The notes under the pieces are model-generated. The model was not told the origin of the DNA, made no database searches, and saw only the letters and a program-made list of their open reading frames with translations. A DNA stretch of 55,279 bases from Rhizorhabdus histidinilytica. GTDB taxonomy: Bacteria > Pseudomonadota > Alphaproteobacteria > Sphingomonadales > Sphingomonadaceae. This document shows positions 9,454 through 17,193 of the stretch, piece by piece. The stretch spans positions 1 through 55,279 of the forward strand of contig NZ_FUYM01000017.1 in NCBI RefSeq assembly GCF_900167915.1. Reading direction: 5' to 3'. Every line of letters starts with the position of its first letter. Within the stretch, counting starts at the first letter, position 1. A program made the position numbers and the translations under genes.

Positions 9454-9550
9454 CGCACACCCCCATTGTTGGATTCGATCCGGAAGCCTTCCGGCCTTCG
9501 CGTGCACCCTTCCGGCGTCTCGCGAACGGCTCATTAGGTCGCTATGACAT

Positions 9551-9584
9551 ATTTCTGTCAATTGATAGTTTTTACTAGAAAACT
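9551..9584 (-). promoter_or_regulatory. Putative RpiR operator, copy 1 (divergent promoter region)
   Basis: This element reads, on the minus strand, AGTTTT, ten variable bases, then CTATCAATTGACAGAAAT. It recurs on the plus strand at 10802-10835 with the same spacing and one mismatch in the 18-base block. The block contains the imperfect dyad CTnTCAATTGAnAG. It lies between the TonB receptor start (9453) and the regulator start (9625), where one bound protein could act on both promoters. Assignment to the adjacent MurR/RpiR regulator is inferred from position. Confidence 0.6.
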
Positions 9585-9624
9585 GTCATACCACAGGCTA
9601 TCCTTCGACCGAAGGAGCGATGCC

Positions 9625-10554
9625 ATGACAGACGATGCGAGGAAGTCGGGCGAGCAGGCCCCGACGATCCCGAACGTGCCGCTGCTGCGGCGGCTGCAAG
9701 CCGGGCTCGATGGCTATACGGCGGCCGAGCGCGCGGTGGCCGGGCACATCGTCGCCCATTACGGGACGCTCGCCTTCGAGACGGCGGAGTCGCTCGCGAA
9801 GAAGGTGGGAGTGAGCGAGATCACCATCGGCCGCTTCGCCCGCAAGCTCGGCTTCCGCAATTTCAAGGCGCTCAAGAACGAGCTCAAGGACGCGACCGTC
9901 CAGGCGATGCCCTGGCTGATCGGCGAGGAACTGGTCGAGTTCGTCGAATCGCCGGGCGAGCCGAGCGACCGCGACGGCAACCGCCAGCGCGAGATGAACG
10001 CGCTGCTCGCGGTCTACCGCCTTGCCGAGACGCCGGGCTGGGCGGCGGCGGCGAGGCTGCTCGCCCAGGCGCAGACCGTCCAGATCGCCGGCTTCCAGAC
10101 CGAACGGGGGATCGCCATGCTGCTGGCGAACCACCTCCAGTTCATGCGCGACGGGGTGCGGCTGGTCGATCTCGGCGCGGGCAATTATGCCGACATATTC
10201 GCGACCGACACCAGCGACAGCTGCCTGGTGGTGATCGACATCCGCCGCTATTCGCGTCAGTCCTATCTGGTCGCCGAGCAGGCCAGCCAGCAGGGCATTC
10301 CGCTGATCGTGCTGACCGACCTGTTCTGCGACTGGGCGCAGCGTTTCACCCCGCATGTGCTGGCGGTGCCGACCCAGACGGGGCTGTTCTGGAGTTCGCC
10401 GGTGGCGCTGGTCTGCGCCGCCAACCTGCTCGTCAACGACGTCATCAAGCTGATCGGCCCGGGGGTCGAGCAGCGACTGGAACAGCTCACCCGTCTCCAC
10501 CAGAGCTTCACCGGCTATGTCGGCCACCAGCCGCCGAGGCCGAAGCTGCCCTGA
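9625..10554 (+). CDS. MurR/RpiR family transcriptional regulator
   Basis: A 309-residue regulator. The N-terminal HTH_6 domain occupies about residues 15-90 (LQAGLDGYTAAERAVAGHI, then AKKVGVSEITIGRFARKLGF as the recognition region). A SIS sugar-phosphate-binding-type domain follows from about residue 135 (VQIAGFQTERGIAMLL, then VVIDIRRYSRQSYLVAEQA and PLIVLTDL). The ATG at 9625 has GAAGGAG eight bases upstream; an earlier in-frame ATG at 9544 would run through the operator. The gene sits between the two arms of the D-glutamate locus and is the obvious candidate to bind the two repeated elements. SIS ligands are often amino-sugar phosphates, so the inducer is uncertain. Confidence 0.85.
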   Translation: MTDDARKSGEQAPTIPNVPLLRRLQAGLDGYTAAERAVAGHIVAHYGTLAFETAESLAKKVGVSEITIGRFARKLGFRNFKALKNELKDATVQAMPWLIGEELVEFVESPGEPSDRDGNRQREMNALLAVYRLAETPGWAAAARLLAQAQTVQIAGFQTERGIAMLLANHLQFMRDGVRLVDLGAGNYADIFATDTSDSCLVVIDIRRYSRQSYLVAEQASQQGIPLIVLTDLFCDWAQRFTPHVLAVPTQTGLFWSSPVALVCAANLLVNDVIKLIGPGVEQRLEQLTRLHQSFTGYVGHQPPRPKLP

Positions 10555-10580
10555 AGCGGCAAAGTCGGTCCCTCTCCGCT

Positions 10581-10600
10581 CAGTCTCTCCTGAGAGGCTG
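10581..10600. terminator. Hairpin, possible terminator after the RpiR gene
   Basis: CAGTCTCTC and GAGAGGCTG form a nine-pair stem (one G-T pair) with a two-base CT loop, 26 bases after the regulator stop. No T-run follows, so intrinsic termination is uncertain. Confidence 0.4.
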
Positions 10601-10616
10601 ACCGGAAAGTGCCTTA

Positions 10617-10738
10617 CCGCTCATCCTGAGGAGGGACTGAGCTTTGGCGAAGGCCCATATCGAAGGATATTTCCAGCCTCGAACGCCCCTTCGAGACAGC
10701 ATTTCGACTAGGCTCAATGGCTTCCTCAGGGCGAGCGG
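10617..10738. repeat. REP-like intergenic inverted repeat, copy 1
   Basis: The left arm CCGCTCATCCTGAGGAGG (10617-10634) is matched in inverted orientation by CTTCCTCAGGGCGAGCGG (10721-10738), 15 of 18 positions. Internal segments such as CCCTTCGAGACAG and TTCGACTAGGCTCA resemble the second module of these sphingomonad-style repeats. The left arm recurs at 49989-50005. Confidence 0.65.
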
Positions 10739-10801
10739 GGACCTTTGAGTCAGACTCTGAGGACGAACGGGTCAGATAAAAGGCTCGACGTCCTCTTTGC
10801 T

Positions 10802-10835
10802 AGTTTTTTGTCATAATCTATCAATAGACAGAAAT
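10802..10835 (+). promoter_or_regulatory. Putative RpiR operator, copy 2 (dgcA promoter)
   Basis: AGTTTT, ten bases, then CTATCAATAGACAGAAAT, ending 23 bases before the dgcA ATG. It matches the minus strand of 9551-9584 in all of the first six bases and 17 of the last 18. This links dgcA and the M28 peptidase to the same regulator as the TonB receptor operon. Confidence 0.6.
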
Positions 10836-10858
10836 CCCGTCTTTGATAATTTCCGGCG

Positions 10859-11938
10859 ATGATGCCAATCGACCTCGATTCCGCGCTGGCCGCGCTCCAA
10901 CCCTGCCGCCCCACCCTGGACGCACAGTGCGTGAAGCTGCCGCTGCGCGCGCCGTTCCGGATCAGCGACCATGTCTTCCACGAGGTCGAGACGGTCGTCG
11001 TCCGGCTCGAAGCCGACGGCCATGCCGGGCAGGGCGAGGCGGCGGGTGTCTTCTATCTGGGCGACGAACCGGCGGAGATGCTGCGCACGCTCGCCGAGGC
11101 GCGCGGCTGGATCGAGCAGGGACTCGACCATGCCGCGATCACGGATCGCCTGCCGCCGGGCGGCGCGCGCAACGCGCTCGACTGCGCGCTGTGGGACCTC
11201 CAGGCACGGCGCGCCGGGCGCCCGGTCTGGCGCCTCCTCGGCATGGAACCGCCGCGCCCGCTGCTCACGACCTTCACCGTCGGCAAGGCCGCACCCGCCG
11301 CGGTGGCCGCCGGGGCACTGGCCTATGCCGACGCGCGCGCGATCAAGATCAAGCTGGGTGGCGATGGCGAGGATGAAGATCGCATCCGGGCGGTGCGCGC
11401 GGCCCGGCGCGACGTCTGGCTGGGCGTCGACGCCAATCGCGGCCTGACGCCCGATCGGCTGGAGCGGCTGCTCCCCGCGCTGGCCGACGCCGAGGTCCAG
11501 CTCGTCGAGCAGCCCTTCCCGGTCGGGGAGGACGCGCAGCTCGCGGGGTTCGACCTCCCCTGCCCCGTTGCCGCCGACGAGAGCATCCAGACGCTCGCCG
11601 ACCTCGACCGGCTCGCCCGCTTCTACCAGGTCGTCAACATCAAGCTCGACAAGTGCGGGGGCCTGACCGAGGCGCTGCGGATGGCCGAACGCGCCCGTGT
11701 CCTCGGCCTGTCGGTGATGGTCGGCAACATGATCGGCAGCTCGCTGGCGATGGGCCCCGCCTATCTGGTCGGCCAATATTGTGCCGTCGTCGACCTCGAC
11801 GGCCCGATCTTCCTCCAGACCGATCCGTCCCCTTCCGTCCGCTACCGCGATGGCTTCGTCGACTGTTCCGAAGCGGTCTGGGGCGGGGGCGCCGCCATCG
11901 AGCAACCGACTTCGGGACCATCGTCATGCTCGATCTGA
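10859..11938 (+). CDS. dgcA: DgcA / dipeptide epimerase (enolase superfamily)
   Basis: A 359-residue enolase-superfamily enzyme of the muconate-lactonising/dipeptide-epimerase subgroup. The KxK acid/base pair is K163-I-K165. Metal ligands are D191 (GVDANRG), E217 (VEQPFP) and D240 (AADES), and the second lysine lies in NIKLDKCGG (K262/K265). The family includes L-Ala-D/L-Glu epimerase and DgcA, which racemises N-acetyl-D-glutamate. Presence of dgcN and a D-glutamate deacylase in the same locus favours DgcA; murein-dipeptide epimerase is the alternative. ATG codons at 10859 and 10862 are both possible. The 3' end overlaps the M28 peptidase start by 13 bases. Confidence 0.8.
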   Translation: MMPIDLDSALAALQPCRPTLDAQCVKLPLRAPFRISDHVFHEVETVVVRLEADGHAGQGEAAGVFYLGDEPAEMLRTLAEARGWIEQGLDHAAITDRLPPGGARNALDCALWDLQARRAGRPVWRLLGMEPPRPLLTTFTVGKAAPAAVAAGALAYADARAIKIKLGGDGEDEDRIRAVRAARRDVWLGVDANRGLTPDRLERLLPALADAEVQLVEQPFPVGEDAQLAGFDLPCPVAADESIQTLADLDRLARFYQVVNIKLDKCGGLTEALRMAERARVLGLSVMVGNMIGSSLAMGPAYLVGQYCAVVDLDGPIFLQTDPSPSVRYRDGFVDCSEAVWGGGAAIEQPTSGPSSCSI

Positions 11939-13521
11939 GGTTCTCGCTGGCCCTGCTCGCCCTGCTGCCGCTGCCGGCCGGCGCGGCGCCGTCCCCACGC
12001 GCGGCCCAATGGCTGGCCGACGTCGGGGCGATCGCCGACGATGCCAATGAGGGCCGCGCGACCGGATCGCCGGGCCATCTGCGCGCCGCCGATCATGTCG
12101 AGCGCCGCTTCCGCGAGATCGGCCTCGCGCCGGCCGGCGAGCATGGCGGCTTCCGCCAGCAGGTCGCGCTGGAGGAGCAGCGCATCGACTATGCCCGGTC
12201 GCGCGCCGAACTGGCGGACGGCCGAGGCAAGACCGTTCCGATCGCGCTCGGCAGCGACATGCTGATCGCGGCCTGGGCAGGGCCGCGCCCCGCCCGCGTC
12301 GACGCGCCGCTCATATTCCTCGGCTATGGCTTGCACCTGCCCGAGCAGGGACATGACGATTTCGCCGGTGTCGACCTGAAGGGCAAGATCGCGGTCGTCA
12401 TCGGCGGCGGCCCCGCCCGCATCGCCGGCCCGATCAAGGCGAGCAACCGGTCGGACCGCAGCAGGCTGCTCGCGGCGGCGGGCGCGGTCGGCGTCATCAC
12501 GCTCACCCCGCCCCGGCAGATCGAGATACCGTGGGAGCGCCAGAAGCTGCTGGCGCGACAAGGGGACATGTATCTCGCCGACTCCGCCTTGCGGACCGTG
12601 CCCGATGATTTCTTCCTGGCGAGCGTCGACCCCGCCGCCGCCGAGATGCTGTTCGCCGGCAGCGGCCACAGCTTCGCCGAACTCGCCGCCGCGTCCGACG
12701 CATCGGCGGCCGTCCCGACCTTCGCCCTGCCCGTTCGGTTCAAGGCGACGATCGCCGCCGAGCGACGCCAGCTGGTCTCGCCCAATCTCGTCGCGCGGCT
12801 TGACGGCGCCGATCCGGTGCTGAGGGACGAACATGTCGTCGTCTCGGCACATCTCGACCATGTCGGCATCGGTCCCGCGATCGACGGCGATGCCATCTAC
12901 AACGGCGCGATCGACGACGGCTCGGGCGTGGCGACGGTGCTCGACATCGCCGGGCGCATCGCCGCCGGCACGCGGCCGAAGCGGTCGATGCTGTTCCTGA
13001 TCGTGACCGCGGAGGAGCCGGGCCTTCTCGGCTCGACCTATTTCGCCAGGAAGCCGACAGTGCCCGCCAGGGGCCTGGTCGCCGACCTCAATTTCGACGT
13101 GCTGCTGCCGCTCTGGCCATTGACCTCCATCCTCGCCCAAGGCGACGGGGAAAGCAGCCTCGGCGACCAGGCGCGCGACGTCGCGGCGCGGCACAGCCTG
13201 ACGCTGGTCCCCGATCCGCTACCCAACCGGAACAGCTTCGTCCGCACCGACCAGTACAGCTTCGTGCGCGTCGGCATCCCGGCGCTCGCGTTCAAATTCG
13301 GCTTCACGCCAGGCACCGAAGCCTTCCGGCTGGAGGGCGAGTGGCGCGCGACCCGCTATCATGCTCCGAACGACGATATCGACCAGCCAGGCCTCCTGCC
13401 GGAGGAGATGGTCAGGTTCGACGATTATGCCGCCGAGGTCGCGATCGCCGTCGCCAATGCGCCGTCGCGGCCGCGCTGGCTCGACGGGAGCGTCTTCAAA
13501 CATTTCGCTCCGGCGCACTGA
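11926..13521 (+). CDS. M28 family zinc aminopeptidase, secreted
   Basis: A 531-residue protein with a signal peptide (MLDLRFSLALLALLPLPAGA). A PA-type insertion domain is seen around residues 125-270. Zinc-peptidase motifs are H309 in SAHLDHVG, D330/D331 in NGAIDDGSG, E363/E364 in TAEEPGLLGS, D391 in NFDVLLP, and a late His in RYHAPNDD. These fit a periplasmic di-zinc M28 aminopeptidase. The start at 11926 overlaps dgcA, showing translational coupling; upstream in-frame codons lie inside dgcA. Together with the epimerase it could trim D/L-Glu-containing peptides (inferred). The gene is convergent with the next TonB receptor. Confidence 0.85.
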   Translation: MLDLRFSLALLALLPLPAGAAPSPRAAQWLADVGAIADDANEGRATGSPGHLRAADHVERRFREIGLAPAGEHGGFRQQVALEEQRIDYARSRAELADGRGKTVPIALGSDMLIAAWAGPRPARVDAPLIFLGYGLHLPEQGHDDFAGVDLKGKIAVVIGGGPARIAGPIKASNRSDRSRLLAAAGAVGVITLTPPRQIEIPWERQKLLARQGDMYLADSALRTVPDDFFLASVDPAAAEMLFAGSGHSFAELAAASDASAAVPTFALPVRFKATIAAERRQLVSPNLVARLDGADPVLRDEHVVVSAHLDHVGIGPAIDGDAIYNGAIDDGSGVATVLDIAGRIAAGTRPKRSMLFLIVTAEEPGLLGSTYFARKPTVPARGLVADLNFDVLLPLWPLTSILAQGDGESSLGDQARDVAARHSLTLVPDPLPNRNSFVRTDQYSFVRVGIPALAFKFGFTPGTEAFRLEGEWRATRYHAPNDDIDQPGLLPEEMVRFDDYAAEVAIAVANAPSRPRWLDGSVFKHFAPAH

Positions 13522-13589
13522 TAGCCCGACGCAATCGGCGGAGCCGCGTCCTGCGACTCCGCCGATCAGCGTCAGACTGTCCGTCCGGC

Positions 13590-15920
13590 CTAGAAGTCGT
13601 AGCGGAGCTGGGCGGAGATGCTCCACGGCTCCTCGGTGCCGATGATGTAGGAGCCGTTGCTCCCCGCTTCGAAGTTCATGATCCGGCGATCGGTCAGGTT
13701 CTTGCCGATGACGGAGAACTCCCAGCCCTGCGACGGGTTGGCCACCGAGACGGTCGCGCCGAGCTTCACGAAGCCCTCCTGCCACAGCAGCGGATCGTTG
13801 TTCGGCGAGATGTTGTAGCGGGTGGTGAACATCGCCTCCGGCCGCAGCTTGACCTGCAGCGACTGCCCGAGGTCGAACATATATTCGACGTTGAAGTTGC
13901 CGCTCAGCTCGGGAGCGTAGCGCCCGCGCTTGCCCGACAGGTCGATCGTCGGATGGCCGAGCGCGATGTCGGTCGGCGAGCCGCCGGCATTCTTGAAGTC
14001 GGTGAACTTGGAGTCCAGCCAGGTGAGGCTGAGGCTGGTGTTCCAATGCTCGTTCACGCGCCAGGCCATGTCGGTCTCGATCCCCTGCGACCTTGCGCCC
14101 TTGGCGTTGCGGACGACCGGGAAGATGCCACCCTGCACGCCGTTGGTGCCGATCGCCGACTGCTGGAGCCCTTCGAAATCGCTGCGGAAGGCCGCGATGT
14201 TGAAGGTCAGGCGGCGGTTGAACCATTGGGTTTTCAGACCGACTTCGTAGGAGTCGACATATTCGGGCCCGAAGGACAGCGTGCCGGGCAGGCCGGTATG
14301 TTCGAGGCCGTTATAACCGCCCGCCTTGAAGCCGTTCACATATTTGGCATAGCCGCGGATGTCGGGCGTGAAGTCGTAGCCGATCGTGATCGACGGGCTG
14401 AAATGCGCGTCCGAGCGGTTCTCGGCACGATAGCCGGCGACACCGAGGCCGAGCTGCTTGCCGACTGCGGCGGCAACCGGCGCCAGCGCCGCCGGCAGCG
14501 GGACGATCGGGCCGAAGGGCTGCGTCGCCATGCCGAAATACTGGTTGATGCCGAAATGCTTGTCGACCCACGACTGGCGCGCGGCCAGCGTGATGTCGAG
14601 CTTGTCGGTCGGGCGGACGACGACGCTCGCGAACAGGCCGTAAATGTCGGAGACCTGGCGGAAATCGTCGGCCTGGCCAAACGGCAGATAGGGCGCCAGC
14701 GGCGGCACGAGGTTGGGCAGGATCGGCGTGAACAGGCCGTAATTGGCGTAGATCTGACCGCGCAGCTTGTCGTGCTCATAATAGGCGCCGAACATATAGT
14801 CGAACGGGCCAGTGCCGTTCGACGCCACGCGGAATTCCTGGCTGAACTGGCTGAACCGCTCGGGAACGGTGAAGTTCGCCAGGTCGGGGCTCGCCGCGTC
14901 GACGTCGAGCTTCAGATTATATTTGTGGTGATAATAGCCGGTGACCGAGGTCAGCGTGAACGGATCGGCCTCATAGCTGATCGTCGAGATCGCCGACTGC
15001 GCGTCGAAGTCGATGCCCTGGTCCGGATTCTGGCTGCGGACATAGTTGGGACGGGTGTCGTCGCCGGCGGCGATCGCCGCAGTGCAGCCGAAGTTGACGT
15101 TGGTGAAGATCGGCAGCGGCGGGCAGTTGGTCAGCTTGGCGGCGAGGCCGCCCTTCTGGCGCCCGCGCTCGGCATGGGCCTTCAGGTTCACCGACAGCCG
15201 GTCGGTCGGCTTCCACAGCAGCGTGACCCGGCCCGCATAGTTGCGGACGCGCGGGATGTGGATGCCGCTGCTCTTGTCGAGCAGCCAGCCGTCGCCGCGC
15301 TGGACCAGGCCGGCGACGCGGATGCCGAGCGTGTCGGTGACCGGCCCGCCGACCGCGCCCTCGATCGTCGCATTATCGAAGTTGAAGTTATACAGGCCGC
15401 GGACATAGCCCTCCCAATGGTCGCCGGGATTCTTGGTGGCGATGTTGAACACGCCCGCGATCGAGTTGTTGCCGAAATAGACGCTCTGCGGCCCCTTCAG
15501 CACCTCGACCCGCTCGATGTCGAGGAAGGACGACTGGGTCGAGCGCGAGCGGCCGCGATAGATGCCGTCGACGAAGGTCGCGACCGACTGCTCGAACAGC
15601 GGGTTGTTGTCGCCCGAGCCGACGCCGCGGATGAACAACAGGTTGGCGGGGCCGGCCTGCGACACATAGACTGCCGGCACATGCTGCACGGCGTCCTGGA
15701 TCGAGGCGACGCCCTGCTTCTGCAGCGTGATGCCCGAGACGACCGCGGCGGAGACGGGGACCTTCTGGAGCGGCTCGGCGCGCTTCTGCGCGGTGACGAT
15801 GATCTCTCCGCTGTCGGCGGCGGCATCGGCCTCGCGGTCGGCCGCCCATGCCGGGGCCTGCAACAGGACGCCCGCCAGAACGGCGGCCAACGACGCTCCC
15901 TGGATCGACTTCTTCTTCAT
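13590..15920 (-). CDS. TonB-dependent receptor
   Basis: A 776-residue outer-membrane receptor. The signal peptide MKKKSIQGASLAAVLAGVLLQAPAWA is split by me as MKKKSIQGASLAAVLAG plus VLLQAPAWA. A TonB box/plug follows (GEIIVTAQKRAEPLQKVPVS, then DIERVEVLKGPQSVYFGNNSIAG), and a barrel ends in SISAQLRYDF. The start at 15920 has GGGGAG upstream; the longer frame to 16097 lies inside the FMN oxidase gene. It is the sphingomonad type usually found with catabolic genes rather than siderophore genes. It follows the alpha/beta hydrolase and FMN oxidase on the same strand, with a 73-base gap that may hold its own promoter. Confidence 0.9.
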   Translation of the reverse strand: MKKKSIQGASLAAVLAGVLLQAPAWAADREADAAADSGEIIVTAQKRAEPLQKVPVSAAVVSGITLQKQGVASIQDAVQHVPAVYVSQAGPANLLFIRGVGSGDNNPLFEQSVATFVDGIYRGRSRSTQSSFLDIERVEVLKGPQSVYFGNNSIAGVFNIATKNPGDHWEGYVRGLYNFNFDNATIEGAVGGPVTDTLGIRVAGLVQRGDGWLLDKSSGIHIPRVRNYAGRVTLLWKPTDRLSVNLKAHAERGRQKGGLAAKLTNCPPLPIFTNVNFGCTAAIAAGDDTRPNYVRSQNPDQGIDFDAQSAISTISYEADPFTLTSVTGYYHHKYNLKLDVDAASPDLANFTVPERFSQFSQEFRVASNGTGPFDYMFGAYYEHDKLRGQIYANYGLFTPILPNLVPPLAPYLPFGQADDFRQVSDIYGLFASVVVRPTDKLDITLAARQSWVDKHFGINQYFGMATQPFGPIVPLPAALAPVAAAVGKQLGLGVAGYRAENRSDAHFSPSITIGYDFTPDIRGYAKYVNGFKAGGYNGLEHTGLPGTLSFGPEYVDSYEVGLKTQWFNRRLTFNIAAFRSDFEGLQQSAIGTNGVQGGIFPVVRNAKGARSQGIETDMAWRVNEHWNTSLSLTWLDSKFTDFKNAGGSPTDIALGHPTIDLSGKRGRYAPELSGNFNVEYMFDLGQSLQVKLRPEAMFTTRYNISPNNDPLLWQEGFVKLGATVSVANPSQGWEFSVIGKNLTDRRIMNFEAGSNGSYIIGTEEPWSISAQLRYDF

Positions 15921-15993
15921 CTTGGACACTCCCCTTCTATAATGTCTATACAAATAGGGTGATAGCTGTGTGGACGGCCCAAAGGCCTGCGGA

Positions 15994-17163
15994 TCACGCG
16001 ATCGTGCGGACGATCGCCGGGGTCGCGTCGGCGACCCGGTTGAGGCCGACCAGCGCCATCGCCATGTCGAGTTCGGTGCGGAAGATGCCGAGCGCATGGC
16101 CGACCCCGGCCTCGCCGGCGGTCGACAAGCCGTAGAGCGTGGCGCGGCCGACCTGGACGGCGTTCGCCCCCAGCGCGATCGCCTTCAATATGTCGGTGCC
16201 GGTGCGGACGCCGCTGTCGATGAGCAGCGGGATCCGCCGCTTGGCGGCGGCAGCGAAATCGGGAAGGACGTCGAGCGTCGACACCGCCCCGTCGAGCTGC
16301 CGGCCGCCATGGTTGGAGATGACGATGCCGTCATATCCGGCGCCGATCGCCGGCTCCACCTGCCCCGGGTCGAGCAGGCCCTTGACGATCAGCGTGCCCG
16401 GCCACTGGTCGCGCAGCCATTTGAGGTCGTCCCACCCGATCGCGGGATTGATCTGCGAGCGGACGAATTCGGAGACCGTCGCCCAGCTCCGCCCCTGCTC
16501 CATCGGCATCAGGCCCGGCCGGGGCGCGCCATGCGGCAGCGCCCGCAGCATCCATCCCGGATGACGGAGCACGTCGGCGACCTTCGCCGGCGTCCAGCTA
16601 TAGGGCACGGTGAAGCCGTTGCGGATGTCGCGGATACGCCGGCCCGGCAGCGCGGTGTCGACCGTCACCTCGAGCGTCTCGAAGCCCAATGCCCGCGCTT
16701 CGCCGATCAGGCCGAGGGTCGCCTGCTTGTCATGAGCGATGTAGAGCTGGAGCCAGGCCTGGCCGCCCGAGGCCTCGGCGATGTCCTTCAGCCGCGAATT
16801 GGCGCCGTTGCTGACGACGAACGGAACTCCCGCTGCGGCCGCCGCGCGCGCCAGCGCCAGATCGCCCTTCGGCCAGAAGGCCGACGCATAGCCGGTCGGG
16901 CCGATGATCAGCGGCATCGCCAGCGACTGCCCGAACAGGGTGGTCGCGGTGCTCCGCCGGCTGACGTCGACCGGCGCGGCCGATAGCAGGCGATGGCGCT
17001 CGAACGCGGCGCGGTTCTGGCGCATCGTGCTTTCGGATTGCGCGCCGCCGTCGACATAGTCGAACACCATCCGCGGCAGCGTCCGGCGCGCGGCATCGCG
17101 CAGGTCGTCGATCGAATGGGCCGCGCGCAGGCGCCGGCGGCACAGGGCATCAAGCAAGGCCAT
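15994..17163 (-). CDS. FMN-dependent alpha-hydroxy-acid oxidase/dehydrogenase
   Basis: A 389-residue TIM-barrel flavoprotein of the lactate/mandelate/glycolate oxidase family. The active-site signature SNHGGRQLDG covers 283-292, with catalytic H285 and R288. K261 (IVKG) and Y141 (QLYIAHD) are at the expected FMN and substrate positions. The N terminus FDYVDGGAQSE carries the conserved early motif. It would oxidise an L-2-hydroxy acid to a 2-oxo acid, passing electrons to oxygen or quinone. An AAGGA ribosome-binding site precedes the ATG. It lies 30 bases after the alpha/beta hydrolase gene and probably shares its promoter. The precise hydroxy acid is unknown. Confidence 0.88.
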   Translation of the reverse strand: MALLDALCRRRLRAAHSIDDLRDAARRTLPRMVFDYVDGGAQSESTMRQNRAAFERHRLLSAAPVDVSRRSTATTLFGQSLAMPLIIGPTGYASAFWPKGDLALARAAAAAGVPFVVSNGANSRLKDIAEASGGQAWLQLYIAHDKQATLGLIGEARALGFETLEVTVDTALPGRRIRDIRNGFTVPYSWTPAKVADVLRHPGWMLRALPHGAPRPGLMPMEQGRSWATVSEFVRSQINPAIGWDDLKWLRDQWPGTLIVKGLLDPGQVEPAIGAGYDGIVISNHGGRQLDGAVSTLDVLPDFAAAAKRRIPLLIDSGVRTGTDILKAIALGANAVQVGRATLYGLSTAGEAGVGHALGIFRTELDMAMALVGLNRVADATPAIVRTIA

Positions 17164-17193
17164 GTCGGTGTTCCTTGAAATCGGCCGGGCCGG

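Larger units (their letters stand above)
10555..10801. other. Intergenic region with hairpins and REP-like repeat, no gene seen
   Basis: No convincing reading frame is present between the regulator and dgcA. The stretch carries a strong hairpin at 10581-10600, a REP-like inverted repeat between 10617 and 10738, and a second GAGTCAGACTC-type dyad near 10747. The dgcA promoter and operator follow it. Confidence 0.6.

Noticed and set aside
15930-15960. Possible operator with TGTATAGACA before the second TonB receptor
   Set aside because: The dyad is short and imperfect and has no second copy; it could be just a -10 region.
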